Source: JAENVT01 sp031370825 (lineage in GTDB: Bacteria; Actinomycetota; Acidimicrobiia; Acidimicrobiales; Ilumatobacteraceae). From it: a stretch of DNA of 64,000 bases. The notes under the pieces were generated by a model that saw only the letters and a list, made by a program, of their open reading frames with translations, was not told the origin of the DNA and searched no databases. This document shows, in pieces, positions 1-7,786 of the stretch (its first letter is position 1; each line of letters opens with the position of its first letter). A program made the translations under genes and the position numbers. The stretch spans positions 1-64,000 of the forward strand of contig JANMRB010000157.1 of NCBI GenBank assembly GCA_031370825.1, read 5' to 3'.

Positions 1-1062
1 GACCTCGAGCCAAGCGTCGCAACCTGGCGCGTAGACCTCGATGTCGAAGCTGCGGTGATGGCTCTGTCCGAGATCACCCGTGCAGATCTCGATGATGCGG
101 TACGGCAGCCCGAGCCCGTTGATCAACGCCTCGGCGCGACCCGTCATTTCGACAAGAAGATCCGGCGCCTGCTCGGCTGTTGCTACTGAGAGGATCTCGA
201 CCTTGTCGAACTCGTGAGCCCGAAGCATGCCCCGCGTATCACGACCCGCTGAGCCGGCTTCGCGGCGATAGCACGGCGTGTAGGCCATCATGCGCAACGG
301 CAATTGCTCGGCGTCGACCACCTCGCCGGCATAGATCGAGGTCAACGGAACTTCGGCAGTCGGGATGCACCACAGATCGTCGCGCTCGATGTTGTAGGCG
401 TCGTCAGCGAACTTCGGGAGTTGGCCGGTGGCGGTCAAGGTGGCCGTCGTAACGAGCGACGGCGGCCGGATCTCTTCGAACTTGTCAACGTTGCGATCGA
501 GGGCGTACTGGCACAAGGCCCGTGACAAGCCAGCACCGTTGCCGCGCTGCATCGTGAACATCGCACCACTGATCTTCGTGGCGCGTTCGTTGTCGAGGAT
601 CCCGAGGGCCGTCCCTGTCTCCCAGTGCGCGACGCGGCGATGCTCGGGAAACTCCGCGGCCAGGTTGATCGGCCCCTTGATCACCGGGTTGTCGTTCTCG
701 CCGGCGCCATCTGGAACATCCGGGTGCGGAGTGTTGGGGATCCGCAACAGCAGGTCGCGCAGATCGCCTTGGACGATGTCGAACTCGTTGGCCAACACCC
801 TCTCGTGATCACCCAGGGCTCGACTGCGCAGCTGCAGTTCCTCAGCGCCGTGCGTGTCGCCCTTGCGGCGCAGTTCTCCTACGGCTTTGGAGAGATCGTT
901 GACCTCGGCGCGGATCGCATCGCGCTTGGCGACGATGTCACGAGAGAGTGCGTCGAACGCGATCGCTCGGTCGAGCTGTTCGAGCACTTCGGACTGACCG
1001 CGCCTGCTGAGTGCGGCGCGAACACCCTCGGGGTCGGTACGCAACAAACGGACATCGATCAC
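1..1062 (-). CDS. serS: Seryl-tRNA synthetase, 5' part (3' end outside window)
   Basis: Charges tRNA-Ser with serine in the cytoplasm. The minus-strand frame is open for 354 codons and runs off the left edge. Translation gives the N-terminal helical arm that grips the long variable arm of tRNA-Ser (about residues 28-105, rich in charged heptads) and then the class II core. The motif 2 region GSAGRDTRGMLRAHEF lies near residues 265-285 and is characteristic of SerRS. The GTG at 1060-1062 gives the family N-terminus (VIDVRLLRTDPEGVRAAL) and has no strong ribosome binding site. It lies 22 nt after the stop of the upstream glycosyltransferase gene, so the two are probably cotranscribed. The family is about 420 residues, so some 70 C-terminal residues are missing here. 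Confidence 0.97.
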   Translation of the reverse strand, partial: MIDVRLLRTDPEGVRAALSRRGQSEVLEQLDRAIAFDALSRDIVAKRDAIRAEVNDLSKAVGELRRKGDTHGAEELQLRSRALGDHERVLANEFDIVQGDLRDLLLRIPNTPHPDVPDGAGENDNPVIKGPINLAAEFPEHRRVAHWETGTALGILDNERATKISGAMFTMQRGNGAGLSRALCQYALDRNVDKFEEIRPPSLVTTATLTATGQLPKFADDAYNIERDDLWCIPTAEVPLTSIYAGEVVDAEQLPLRMMAYTPCYRREAGSAGRDTRGMLRAHEFDKVEILSVATAEQAPDLLVEMTGRAEALINGLGLPYRIIEICTGDLGQSHHRSFDIEVYAPGCDAWLEV

Positions 1063-1084
1063 AGATCGGAGAGGTTACCGGTGC

Positions 1085-1723
1085 CTAGCGCGTGAGGGCG
1101 TAGGAGAATCGCCCGGCGGAGTCGCGCCGGCACGACGTCGTCACGGGCGCCTGGCGCAGGTTGACGAACCGCCGACCCGTGCGCAGGCCGTGCGCACGAA
1201 GACGACGAGCGAAGTCGAAGTCGTCGACCGTGCGAACTCGTTCGTCGAATCCGCCGATCGCATCGAAGTCCTCGCGACGGCACCAGTACATCCCACCACC
1301 GAGCCCGTTCAGATACGTGATCAACCTGGTCAAGACCATTGCCACGTCGATCGCCAGTGAGTGCCGATCAGGGTGTTGGATGGCTCCGCCGCCTACGTAG
1401 CATCCCGTCGCCAGGAGTCGCTCGATCTCCGCGAATGCCACCGGCGACATGACTCGATCGGCGTCGATCGTCACGACGATCTGGCCGGTGCTGGCAGCCG
1501 TACCGACGTTGCGGGCAACGGCCACGTTGCCGCGGGTGACGGACACCACGGTTGCACCGGTTGCCGCGGCGACTTGGGCGTGGGCCGAGTCTCGATCGCG
1601 CACGACGACCACCACCTCGGCGTCGGTACGGATGGCCTGGGCGGCACGCGCTATTGCGCGCAAACTGCGGCTGAGATCCGCCTGCTCTTCCAGAGCAGAC
1701 ACCACCACGGAGAACCGCGCCAT
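1085..1723 (-). CDS. Family 2 glycosyltransferase
   Basis: A 212-residue GT-A fold protein that would transfer a sugar from a nucleotide donor; donor and acceptor are unknown. The N-terminus MARFSVVVSALEE is the usual first beta strand. A DxD-type metal/nucleotide site is seen in TIDADR (D87, D89). The stretch GGFDERVRTVDDFDFARRL, with GGFDE followed by D-x-D, matches the acceptor-side signature of GT2 enzymes. No membrane segment is evident, so it is a cytoplasmic or peripheral enzyme. It sits 22 nt upstream of serS on the same strand and is divergent from the ABC exporter. There is no clear -10 box just before its ATG. The family is confident, the substrate unassignable. Confidence 0.85.
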   Translation of the reverse strand: MARFSVVVSALEEQADLSRSLRAIARAAQAIRTDAEVVVVVRDRDSAHAQVAAATGATVVSVTRGNVAVARNVGTAASTGQIVVTIDADRVMSPVAFAEIERLLATGCYVGGGAIQHPDRHSLAIDVAMVLTRLITYLNGLGGGMYWCRREDFDAIGGFDERVRTVDDFDFARRLRAHGLRTGRRFVNLRQAPVTTSCRRDSAGRFSYALTR

Positions 1724-1783
1724 GCCCCAGTGATCGGTCTGATGAGGTCACGACTTGATCGCGAATTCCACAGTATGGTCGCC

Positions 1784-1789
1784 TAGGGT
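1784..1789 (+). promoter_or_regulatory. Putative -10 box of the ABC exporter genes (leaderless)
   Basis: TAGGGT lies 8 nt before the GTG start at 1798, so transcription would begin at or next to the start codon. No good -35 box is seen at standard spacing. Confidence 0.4.
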
Positions 1790-1797
1790 CGCACGCT

Positions 1798-2700
1798 GTG
1801 GCTGCCGTCGAGGTCGAACGTCTGACGGTTCGCCACGGTGACGTGGTCGCTGTCGACGACATCTCCTTCACCGCCGAAGCAGGCACGATCACCACCGTGC
1901 TCGGCCCGAACGGCGCCGGCAAGACGTCGACCATCGAGGTCTGCGAGGGCTACCGGCGGCCGACGAAGGGGACCGTTCGTGTCCTCGGCTTCGATCCGGC
2001 AACGCAGCAACGTCAGCTCGCCAAGCGGATGGGTGTGATGTTGCAAGAAGGCGGCGTCTACCCGAGCTCCAGAGTGTTGGAAACGGTTCGACACTATGCA
2101 GCGCTCTACGGCAAGGGCGCAGACGCTGCAGTCCTGGTCGACACCGTTGGCCTGACCGCACGAAGCAAGGCGACGTGGAAGCAGCTTTCGGGAGGCGAAC
2201 GCCAGCGCGTCTCCCTGGCACTCGCTCTTGCCGCCGTACCCGACGTGGTCTTTCTCGACGAACCGACCTCGGGCGTGGACATCAACGGTCGCGACGCAGT
2301 TCGCAGCGTCATCCGCGACCTCGCCGCGAACGGATGTGCCGTCGTGCTCGCGACACATGAGCTCGACGAGGCAGAGCGTCTGGCCGACCGCATGGTCATC
2401 ATCGATCACGGTTCGCTGATCGCCGACGCGACATTGGCGGAGCTGCGCAAAGGCCACGACGAGATCCGCTTCCGGAGTGATCCGGGGCTGGATCTGCGCG
2501 CGCTGGCAGAAGCGACGGGGATCGTCGCCAGCAAGGTCGGCAACGACGAGTACGTCATCGATGCACCACCACAACCGCGATTGATGGCGCAACTCGGTGA
2601 ATGGCTCGCCGAGGCCGGTCATCCCCTCCACGATCTGCGCGCGGGTGGCCAGCGACTCGAAGACGTCTTCCGCCGTCTGACCGGCGGTGACCAGTCATGA
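1798..2700 (+). CDS. ABC transporter ATP-binding protein (ABC-2 exporter)
   Basis: A 300-residue nucleotide-binding subunit that powers the permease encoded next to it. Walker A GPNGAGKTS is at residues 36-44, the signature LSGGERQ near 129-135, Walker B VVFLDEPTSGVD near 150 and the H-loop in THELDEAE. The C-terminal 80 residues form the extension common in CcmA/DrrA-type exporter ATPases. GTG at 1798 is chosen because a TAGGGT box lies 8 nt upstream. The gene ends in TGA overlapping the ATG of the permease gene (ATGA), which indicates translational coupling and a 1:1 pair. The exported substrate is unknown; drug, lipid and polysaccharide precursors are all used by this class. Confidence 0.93.
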   Translation: MAAVEVERLTVRHGDVVAVDDISFTAEAGTITTVLGPNGAGKTSTIEVCEGYRRPTKGTVRVLGFDPATQQRQLAKRMGVMLQEGGVYPSSRVLETVRHYAALYGKGADAAVLVDTVGLTARSKATWKQLSGGERQRVSLALALAAVPDVVFLDEPTSGVDINGRDAVRSVIRDLAANGCAVVLATHELDEAERLADRMVIIDHGSLIADATLAELRKGHDEIRFRSDPGLDLRALAEATGIVASKVGNDEYVIDAPPQPRLMAQLGEWLAEAGHPLHDLRAGGQRLEDVFRRLTGGDQS

Positions 2701-3422
2701 AGGTGGCGCTGGTGCAACTCCGCGCCGAGCTACGACGGCTCGCAAGCAATGGCGAGCAGCTCTTGCTGACCCTGGGCATACCCGTGCTGTTGCTTGTCTT
2801 CTTCAGCCTGGTGGACGTGCTACCCACTGGGACGAAGGAGCCGATCGACTTCCTGGCCCCTGGCATCCTCGCGCTGGCGACCATGAGCACGGCGATGGTC
2901 AGCCTTGGGATCGGGACCGGTTTCGAGCGCGGCTATCACGTGCTCAAACGGCTGGGCACGACTCCTTTGGGCAGACCCCGGCTCATCGTTGCCAAGATCG
3001 GTTCGGTGATCGCAGTGGAGGTCGTGCAGTTCGCCGTGCTCATCCCAGTCGCGTTTGCTCTGGGCTGGAACCCGGATTCACCCGACTGGTTGCTTGGCGT
3101 GATCGCTGACATCGTCGGCACGATGGCGTTCGCCGGCATCGGCCTGACACTGGCAGGGCGGTTGCCGGCAGAGATCAACCTCGCCGCACTGAACGGTTTG
3201 TACCTCGTTTTTTTGCTGCTCGGCGGCATGGTCATCCCGTTCGCCAAGCTCCCCGGGGCGATTCGGGCGGTGGCCCATGTCCTGCCGTCGGGAGCGCTGG
3301 CCGACGTGCTTCGCGATGCCCTCACCAACGCGGGCACGCAGCCAACACGTTCGTGGCTCGTGCTGTGCATCTGGGCGGTTGTGGCACCATTGCTCGCCGC
3401 GCGCCTTTTCCGCTGGGACTAG
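2697..3422 (+). CDS. ABC-2 type transporter permease
   Basis: A 241-residue integral membrane subunit with about six hydrophobic segments, partner of the ATPase encoded just upstream (4-nt ATGA overlap). The segment EINLAALNGLYLVFLLLGGM followed by a proline-rich stretch (IPFAKLPGAIRAVAHVLPSG) is typical of the ABC-2 membrane family (DrrB/NodJ-like). The stop codon shares the bases CTAG with the stop of the convergent PAP2 gene, so the two genes meet tail to tail with no terminator space. Substrate unknown. Confidence 0.9.
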   Translation: MKVALVQLRAELRRLASNGEQLLLTLGIPVLLLVFFSLVDVLPTGTKEPIDFLAPGILALATMSTAMVSLGIGTGFERGYHVLKRLGTTPLGRPRLIVAKIGSVIAVEVVQFAVLIPVAFALGWNPDSPDWLLGVIADIVGTMAFAGIGLTLAGRLPAEINLAALNGLYLVFLLLGGMVIPFAKLPGAIRAVAHVLPSGALADVLRDALTNAGTQPTRSWLVLCIWAVVAPLLAARLFRWD

Positions 3423-4048
3423 CTCGAAGCGACATCGAGCACGAGGTTGGTCAGCGTGCCCGTTGAAAGTCCGAGCGCTGCTCCGCCGGCCACGTCGAGC
3501 GGGAGGTGAGCGCCGACAAATTGACGACTGGCTCCCACGATCACCGGGACCGCCCACACGACCCGCGCCGCCCGTTTCGGTAAGAGGCGCGAGCCGATTG
3601 TCACGAGCGTCATTGCGACGGCGGCGTGCCCGGACGGGAAGCCGGCGCCGCGTTGCGCGGCACCGTAGATCACGACGTCGGCCAGGTGATGGCCGGGACG
3701 CCCGCGCCTGATGACCCGCTTGACCTGTTTGCACAGCGCCCAGACCGCAGTCCCGTCGATCGCCAGGGCGACAGCGGTCGGTCTGTGCCTCGGAAATGCG
3801 GCCGCGGCAGTCAGTGGCACTGCTGCCAGACTGCCTGACTGCATGACGAGCCACACCGGCGCGCGCAGCGCCGGACTCATGTTGTTGATCGCCCGAAACC
3901 AGCGTTCCTCACCCGCACTGATCGTGCCGCGCGCAGCCCTGCGGGCCAGCACGCCGAAGACGATGGCACTGGCCGCCGCGACAGCGATCCGCCGAGCAGG
4001 CTTGACCGTCCGCACTGATGTCGCCGCCCGCGGATGGCTACCACTCAC
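3419..4048 (-). CDS. PAP2-family membrane phosphatase (intact catalytic motifs), last gene of the PAP2 operon
   Basis: A 209-residue PAP2 (type 2 phosphatidic acid phosphatase) protein expected to hydrolyse a lipid-linked phosphate such as a polyprenyl pyrophosphate or phosphatidate at the membrane. All three motifs are intact: K-x6-RP (KRVIRRGRP), FPSGHA with the motif 2 His, and SR-x5-H-x3-D (SRQFVGAHLPLD). The start is the GTG at 4046-4048, whose GTGA overlaps the stop of the preceding 784-residue gene and which has GGAAGG a few bases upstream. The reading frame is open much further upstream, but that part is the shadow of the upstream gene. It is the last of seven coupled genes. The substrate cannot be told from sequence. 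Confidence 0.88.
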   Translation of the reverse strand: MSGSHPRAATSVRTVKPARRIAVAAASAIVFGVLARRAARGTISAGEERWFRAINNMSPALRAPVWLVMQSGSLAAVPLTAAAAFPRHRPTAVALAIDGTAVWALCKQVKRVIRRGRPGHHLADVVIYGAAQRGAGFPSGHAAVAMTLVTIGSRLLPKRAARVVWAVPVIVGASRQFVGAHLPLDVAGGAALGLSTGTLTNLVLDVASS

Positions 4049-6399
4049 AGATATTCCTTCCGCTGGAGGTAGACCCAGGCGAGCCAGCCCGGCAGGATCG
4101 GCAGCCAGTAGGTGGCCAACCTGTAGGTGAGCACGGCAGACACGGCCGGGCCCGACTCCATGCCGACCCCGGTGAGGCCGGCGACCAGCGCCGCTTCGAT
4201 CGCACCGAGCCCGCCAGGCGTGGGCGTGGCGGCAGCCAGAGCCGAAGCTGCGAGATACACGGCGCCGACCTTGGCGATCGGTATGCCCCCGCCGAAAGCG
4301 GTGACCGCAGCCGCGACAGCACCAATGTACGCAAGAGTGACGCCGGCTGACCCGCCGAAGAGCATGGCAACCTTCATCGGGCTTCTCGCCACTTGGGCGA
4401 AGTTGGTCCCCGCCGAGCGAATTCCCTTGGCGAGTGGCCCGAACACCGTTTTGCGGCCCCACCGGGTGAGAAACAAGATCCCGCCCGCCGCGGCGATGAC
4501 TGCAAGGATCAGCAGGATCTTGCTTCCGGACGGCAAGGAGAACGCCTTGCCGAGACCGCTGCCCGACCACACGAAGAACACCACGATCAAGACGATGTGA
4601 ACGATGCCGCCGACGACGCTGTTGAGCCCGATCGCGGCGACAGCAGAGGCTGGCTCGACTCCACATTTCTGGAGGTAGCGGGCGTTCGCGGCCATGCCAC
4701 CGACGTTGGCCGGTGACACCCGGTTGACGAACGACGAGGCGAACTGCACGTTGAGAGTCGGGCCGAACGGAACCTTCTGTGGGACGGTCCCCATGATCCC
4801 GACAGCCCCGGAGACGTAGGTGAGGAGCGACATCAAGATCATCGGCGGCAGCCACACCCAATGGGCCGATTGGAAAGCCCGCCAACTGCTTCCTACCTGT
4901 GCGATCTGGGGAAGGATGAAGTAGAACGCGCCCGCACCGAGCGCGATCATCAACAGGGTCCTGGCCCGTACACGCCGGATCGGTGCCAACTCGTTCGGGG
5001 CTCTGTCGGAAGCTGTGGCCGCTGCGGCGCGCGTGCGTGCCACGAGCTTGTCCTGGCGTGCCGCCGCCCGCCGGGTCGAGGCGGAGAGCGCGAGCGGCTG
5101 CAACAACGGGACCGCCGACCCAACACCTGGCGCACCGATGACCGAGGTGGCGCTGTCGACCGAACGTTCCGGACCGATCTGCAACGCGACAGAGGCGAGC
5201 AACTCAGCGACGTCCAACTCGATTGCCCGGTCGCTTGCACCCAACTCGGAGAAGCTGAAATCGACGATCGTTGGTCGTGCATCGGAATCGACAATCACGT
5301 TCGCTGTCCGCAGAGAACGATGGGCGATACGGGCGCGGTGCAACCGATCGACCTCGTGCCACAACTGCGAGAGCAGTTGCTCGGTGACCTGCTCACCCAG
5401 CAGATCGGCGAGCGATGCGCCGTCGACGAATTCCATCACCAACATCACCGAACCATCCGGCGCCTCGAGCACGCCGTGCACCGTCGGCACGTTGACTCCG
5501 GCCCGCTCGGCCATCACGCCGACCAACGCCTGGTGTTCGACGGACTGCTTCAGCGACGCAGCGGGACGCACGTCGCCGACATCTCGTAGCCGTAGGAATC
5601 GGTATGCCCGGTAGAGCAAGTCCGCGTCGCGTTGATCCTGGCCGAGGATCTTCACGAAGAAGCGGTGTCCATCGGTGGTCGTCATGACGAATGGGCGCGA
5701 GCCCTTTCCATCGACCGCGGCAAGCACGACCGAGGCGGCGGGAAATCCGCCCGCCTGTAGTGCCGCGAGCACGTCATCGGTGCCGGGGCGGCGGTCCGGC
5801 GCGCCGAAGGCGACGAGCAGGCCCGTGCCGACAGTCGCGCCAACCGCGAATGCGATGACCAGTTGCACGGGCAGGACGGTGCCGGAGATCAACCTGGCGG
5901 CACCGACGATGGCGAGCGCAATCCACGCAGCTCGTTTCCACGAAGCGGTCAGCCAGCGGGTGACCGTCACAGCGACAGCGACAGCGCCGGCGAGGATCGG
6001 CAGGCTGGGGAAGCCGGCGTTACCGAACCATCCGCCGCGGTGGAGGTTCTCGGTGAGGTGCGCCGGAGGCGTGCGGTCCAACACGAGCTCGAACAGCCAA
6101 TCCAACAGACCGGCGACGATTGCGCCGGCGATCAGGCTGCCGAGCAGCCGATAGCGGCGACGGCGCAGGACCGCGAACACCACGGCAGCACCGGCGACGA
6201 TCAAGACGAGCTGGACCATGCCGACGAGGAGACGGCCGGCCGAGGTCCGCGGCTCGACGCCCGTGACCAACGTGGCGTGCTCGCCGAGAAGGCGGTCAGC
6301 GAAGATGGCGACCACCACCAACGAGACAACGAGGAGAACCGCACTGCTGATGAGACGTATGGCGTCTCCCGGGTGTCGATATCGCGTGCTGCTCGTCAT
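4045..6399 (-). CDS. Triple-fusion membrane protein: degenerate PAP2 + pseudokinase + UPF0104 (LPG-synthase/flippase-like) domain
   Basis: 784 residues. Residues 10-195 are membrane segments with the PAP2 layout but without its catalytic residues: the RP motif reads DRTPP (108-112), the PSGH motif reads FPSLP (130-134) and the third motif reads ARLISGTVLPVQ (168-179), so His and Asp are lost. Residues about 210-450 are a kinase-like domain of the APH/ABC1 type. The catalytic loop reads HRSLRTAN (360-367; the usual HRD aspartate is Ser) and the metal motif reads DFS (380-382). Residues about 480-784 are the UPF0104/LPG_synthase_TM domain, with the PANVGGMAANARYL and TPTPGGLGAIEAALVAGL signatures. 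That domain is related to the MprF flippase half. ATGA overlaps couple it to the genes on both sides. Likely a lipid-linked substrate sensor, scaffold or flippase (inference). Confidence 0.85.
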   Translation of the reverse strand: MTSSTRYRHPGDAIRLISSAVLLVVSLVVVAIFADRLLGEHATLVTGVEPRTSAGRLLVGMVQLVLIVAGAAVVFAVLRRRRYRLLGSLIAGAIVAGLLDWLFELVLDRTPPAHLTENLHRGGWFGNAGFPSLPILAGAVAVAVTVTRWLTASWKRAAWIALAIVGAARLISGTVLPVQLVIAFAVGATVGTGLLVAFGAPDRRPGTDDVLAALQAGGFPAASVVLAAVDGKGSRPFVMTTTDGHRFFVKILGQDQRDADLLYRAYRFLRLRDVGDVRPAASLKQSVEHQALVGVMAERAGVNVPTVHGVLEAPDGSVMLVMEFVDGASLADLLGEQVTEQLLSQLWHEVDRLHRARIAHRSLRTANVIVDSDARPTIVDFSFSELGASDRAIELDVAELLASVALQIGPERSVDSATSVIGAPGVGSAVPLLQPLALSASTRRAAARQDKLVARTRAAAATASDRAPNELAPIRRVRARTLLMIALGAGAFYFILPQIAQVGSSWRAFQSAHWVWLPPMILMSLLTYVSGAVGIMGTVPQKVPFGPTLNVQFASSFVNRVSPANVGGMAANARYLQKCGVEPASAVAAIGLNSVVGGIVHIVLIVVFFVWSGSGLGKAFSLPSGSKILLILAVIAAAGGILFLTRWGRKTVFGPLAKGIRSAGTNFAQVARSPMKVAMLFGGSAGVTLAYIGAVAAAVTAFGGGIPIAKVGAVYLAASALAAATPTPGGLGAIEAALVAGLTGVGMESGPAVSAVLTYRLATYWLPILPGWLAWVYLQRKEYL

Positions 6400-7124
6400 G
6401 AATGATCTCCTGCTACCGCTGGTTCGCTGGGTCGAGGTTCCTCAGCGGCTTGCTTTCGGTAGAACCGCTCACGCGCCATTTCCAGGCCGGCCGGCCAAAC
6501 AAGGGCCATGCCCGTACCGATGGCCGCGCCGGCAATGGTGTCGGTCAACCAGTGGGCGGCGAGGATGGTCCGGCTGATCGCCATGATCCCGGCGAACGCT
6601 GCCGCCAATCCGATTGCCATCCAACGACGAGGGGAGGCCGGCACGATGACCACCACGAGACCGAACGCGGTTACAGCACCGGCGATCGCGTGGCCCGAAG
6701 GGAACGAGGCCCCGCTGGTACCGATCAATGGGTTGGGTGGACGAGGGCGGTCGACGAGGGCTTTCACAGGGCCGATGCACAGCTCGGACGTGATAACGGC
6801 ACCGACGAACGCGCCCAGCTGCAGCCAACGACGACGCCAAGCCAGGGCCGCCGACACCAGCAGCCGCAGTGGAAGCGTGACCGTGATCGAGGCGATGGCG
6901 CTGATCCACTTGGCGACACGCGTCAGCCACGGTGTACGAACACTGACCATCCAGTCGAGCCACCGGTTGTCGAGACCCTGCAGAACCGACGAACGCGGAT
7001 CGAGGGCGATGGTGATGCCGACTGCCGCTGCGAAGCACAGCAAGACAAACCCGGTGACGAGAGCATGGAGCCGACGTTCGAACATCTTGTGCCTGAGAAC
7101 TTCCAAAGGTTCGACGGCTGTCAT
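6396..7124 (-). CDS. PAP2-family membrane phosphatase (intact motifs)
   Basis: 242 residues. Motif 1 is KALVDRPRP, motif 2 FPSGHAIAG, motif 3 SRTILAAHWLTD, so the catalytic His pair, Arg and Asp are all present. It has about six membrane segments, a cytoplasmic N-terminus and a charged C-terminal tail. The start is the ATG at 7122-7124, which overlaps the stop of the upstream PAP2 gene (TGATG). The frame remains open upstream only as a shadow of that gene. The stop overlaps the ATG of the triple-fusion gene (ATGA). It has the same expected chemistry as its neighbours (dephosphorylation of a lipid phosphate). Three separate PAP2 enzymes in one operon suggest distinct substrates or leaflet sides. 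Confidence 0.88.
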   Translation of the reverse strand: MTAVEPLEVLRHKMFERRLHALVTGFVLLCFAAAVGITIALDPRSSVLQGLDNRWLDWMVSVRTPWLTRVAKWISAIASITVTLPLRLLVSAALAWRRRWLQLGAFVGAVITSELCIGPVKALVDRPRPPNPLIGTSGASFPSGHAIAGAVTAFGLVVVIVPASPRRWMAIGLAAAFAGIMAISRTILAAHWLTDTIAGAAIGTGMALVWPAGLEMARERFYRKQAAEEPRPSEPAVAGDHS

Positions 7125-7786
7125 CAGAGCGGTCTCTCCGGTCGCGGACCCAAGAAGATGTTGATCGCCCCTGCGATGCCCAGGCCAAGACCCGCACCAC
7201 AGACGACGTCGAGCGGGTTGTGGGCGCCGACGTACACCCGCGTCACCATGACCAGGCAGACGACCACCCACGGAAGGACCTTCCAACGCCCGGGGAGATA
7301 GGGCGTCACGAGACCGGCCAACGCAGCGATCAACACCGCGTGACCCGACACGAAGCTCTCGCCGGAAGGTGACACGACGCCTCGCAGGTGGACGTCGGGG
7401 CCGATTGACGTACCCGGTCGCTGCCTGCTGGCGATCACCTTGACCAACCGTTCCGAGGCCAACTTGGCGACGGTCGCGATCAGTACTGCGATCGCCAACC
7501 GGTAACGATGCAGGAGGGCGACGACGACAGCAACGACCGGGCCCACCAGCAGGTTGCCCAACTGCTGGAACGGCCACAACGGCCGGTAGAGGTACTGGGG
7601 CAGGTCGTTGATCGCTCGAAAGATGCTCCGTTCCCATCGGGGCACTGTTCCGTTGCGCACGACCACCATCCCGATCGCGAGGATGGCCAGACCGGCCACG
7701 AGCGCCGGGACAGCGAGCATTTGGCGCCAGCGCGGCTCGTCCAACGTCGTGGTGTGATCCGGCGACAACACGCGCTCGTCGCTCAT
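7124..7786 (-). CDS. PAP2-family membrane phosphatase (near-intact motifs)
   Basis: 220 residues with membrane segments. Motif 1 KVIASRQRP is intact. Motif 2 reads FVSGHA, so the usual Pro of PSGH is Val but the His is kept. Motif 3 reads TRVYVGAHNPLD, so the usual SR is TR and the nucleophile His and the Asp are kept. It is therefore probably active. It is coupled to the UbiB-like gene upstream by an ATGA overlap at 7783-7786 and to the next PAP2 gene by TGATG. The substrate is unknown; a lipid phosphate at the periplasmic face of the membrane is expected for the family. Confidence 0.86.
   Translation of the reverse strand: MSDERVLSPDHTTTLDEPRWRQMLAVPALVAGLAILAIGMVVVRNGTVPRWERSIFRAINDLPQYLYRPLWPFQQLGNLLVGPVVAVVVALLHRYRLAIAVLIATVAKLASERLVKVIASRQRPGTSIGPDVHLRGVVSPSGESFVSGHAVLIAALAGLVTPYLPGRWKVLPWVVVCLVMVTRVYVGAHNPLDVVCGAGLGLGIAGAINIFLGPRPERPL

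Noticed and set aside
3419..4885. Longer version of the last PAP2 gene
   Set aside because: The extra N-terminal part is a low-complexity Arg-rich frame inside the triple-fusion gene.
6396..7637. Longer version of the second PAP2 gene
   Set aside because: The extension is a shadow of the upstream PAP2 gene and has no membrane or PAP2 pattern; the coupled ATG at 7124 is the start.
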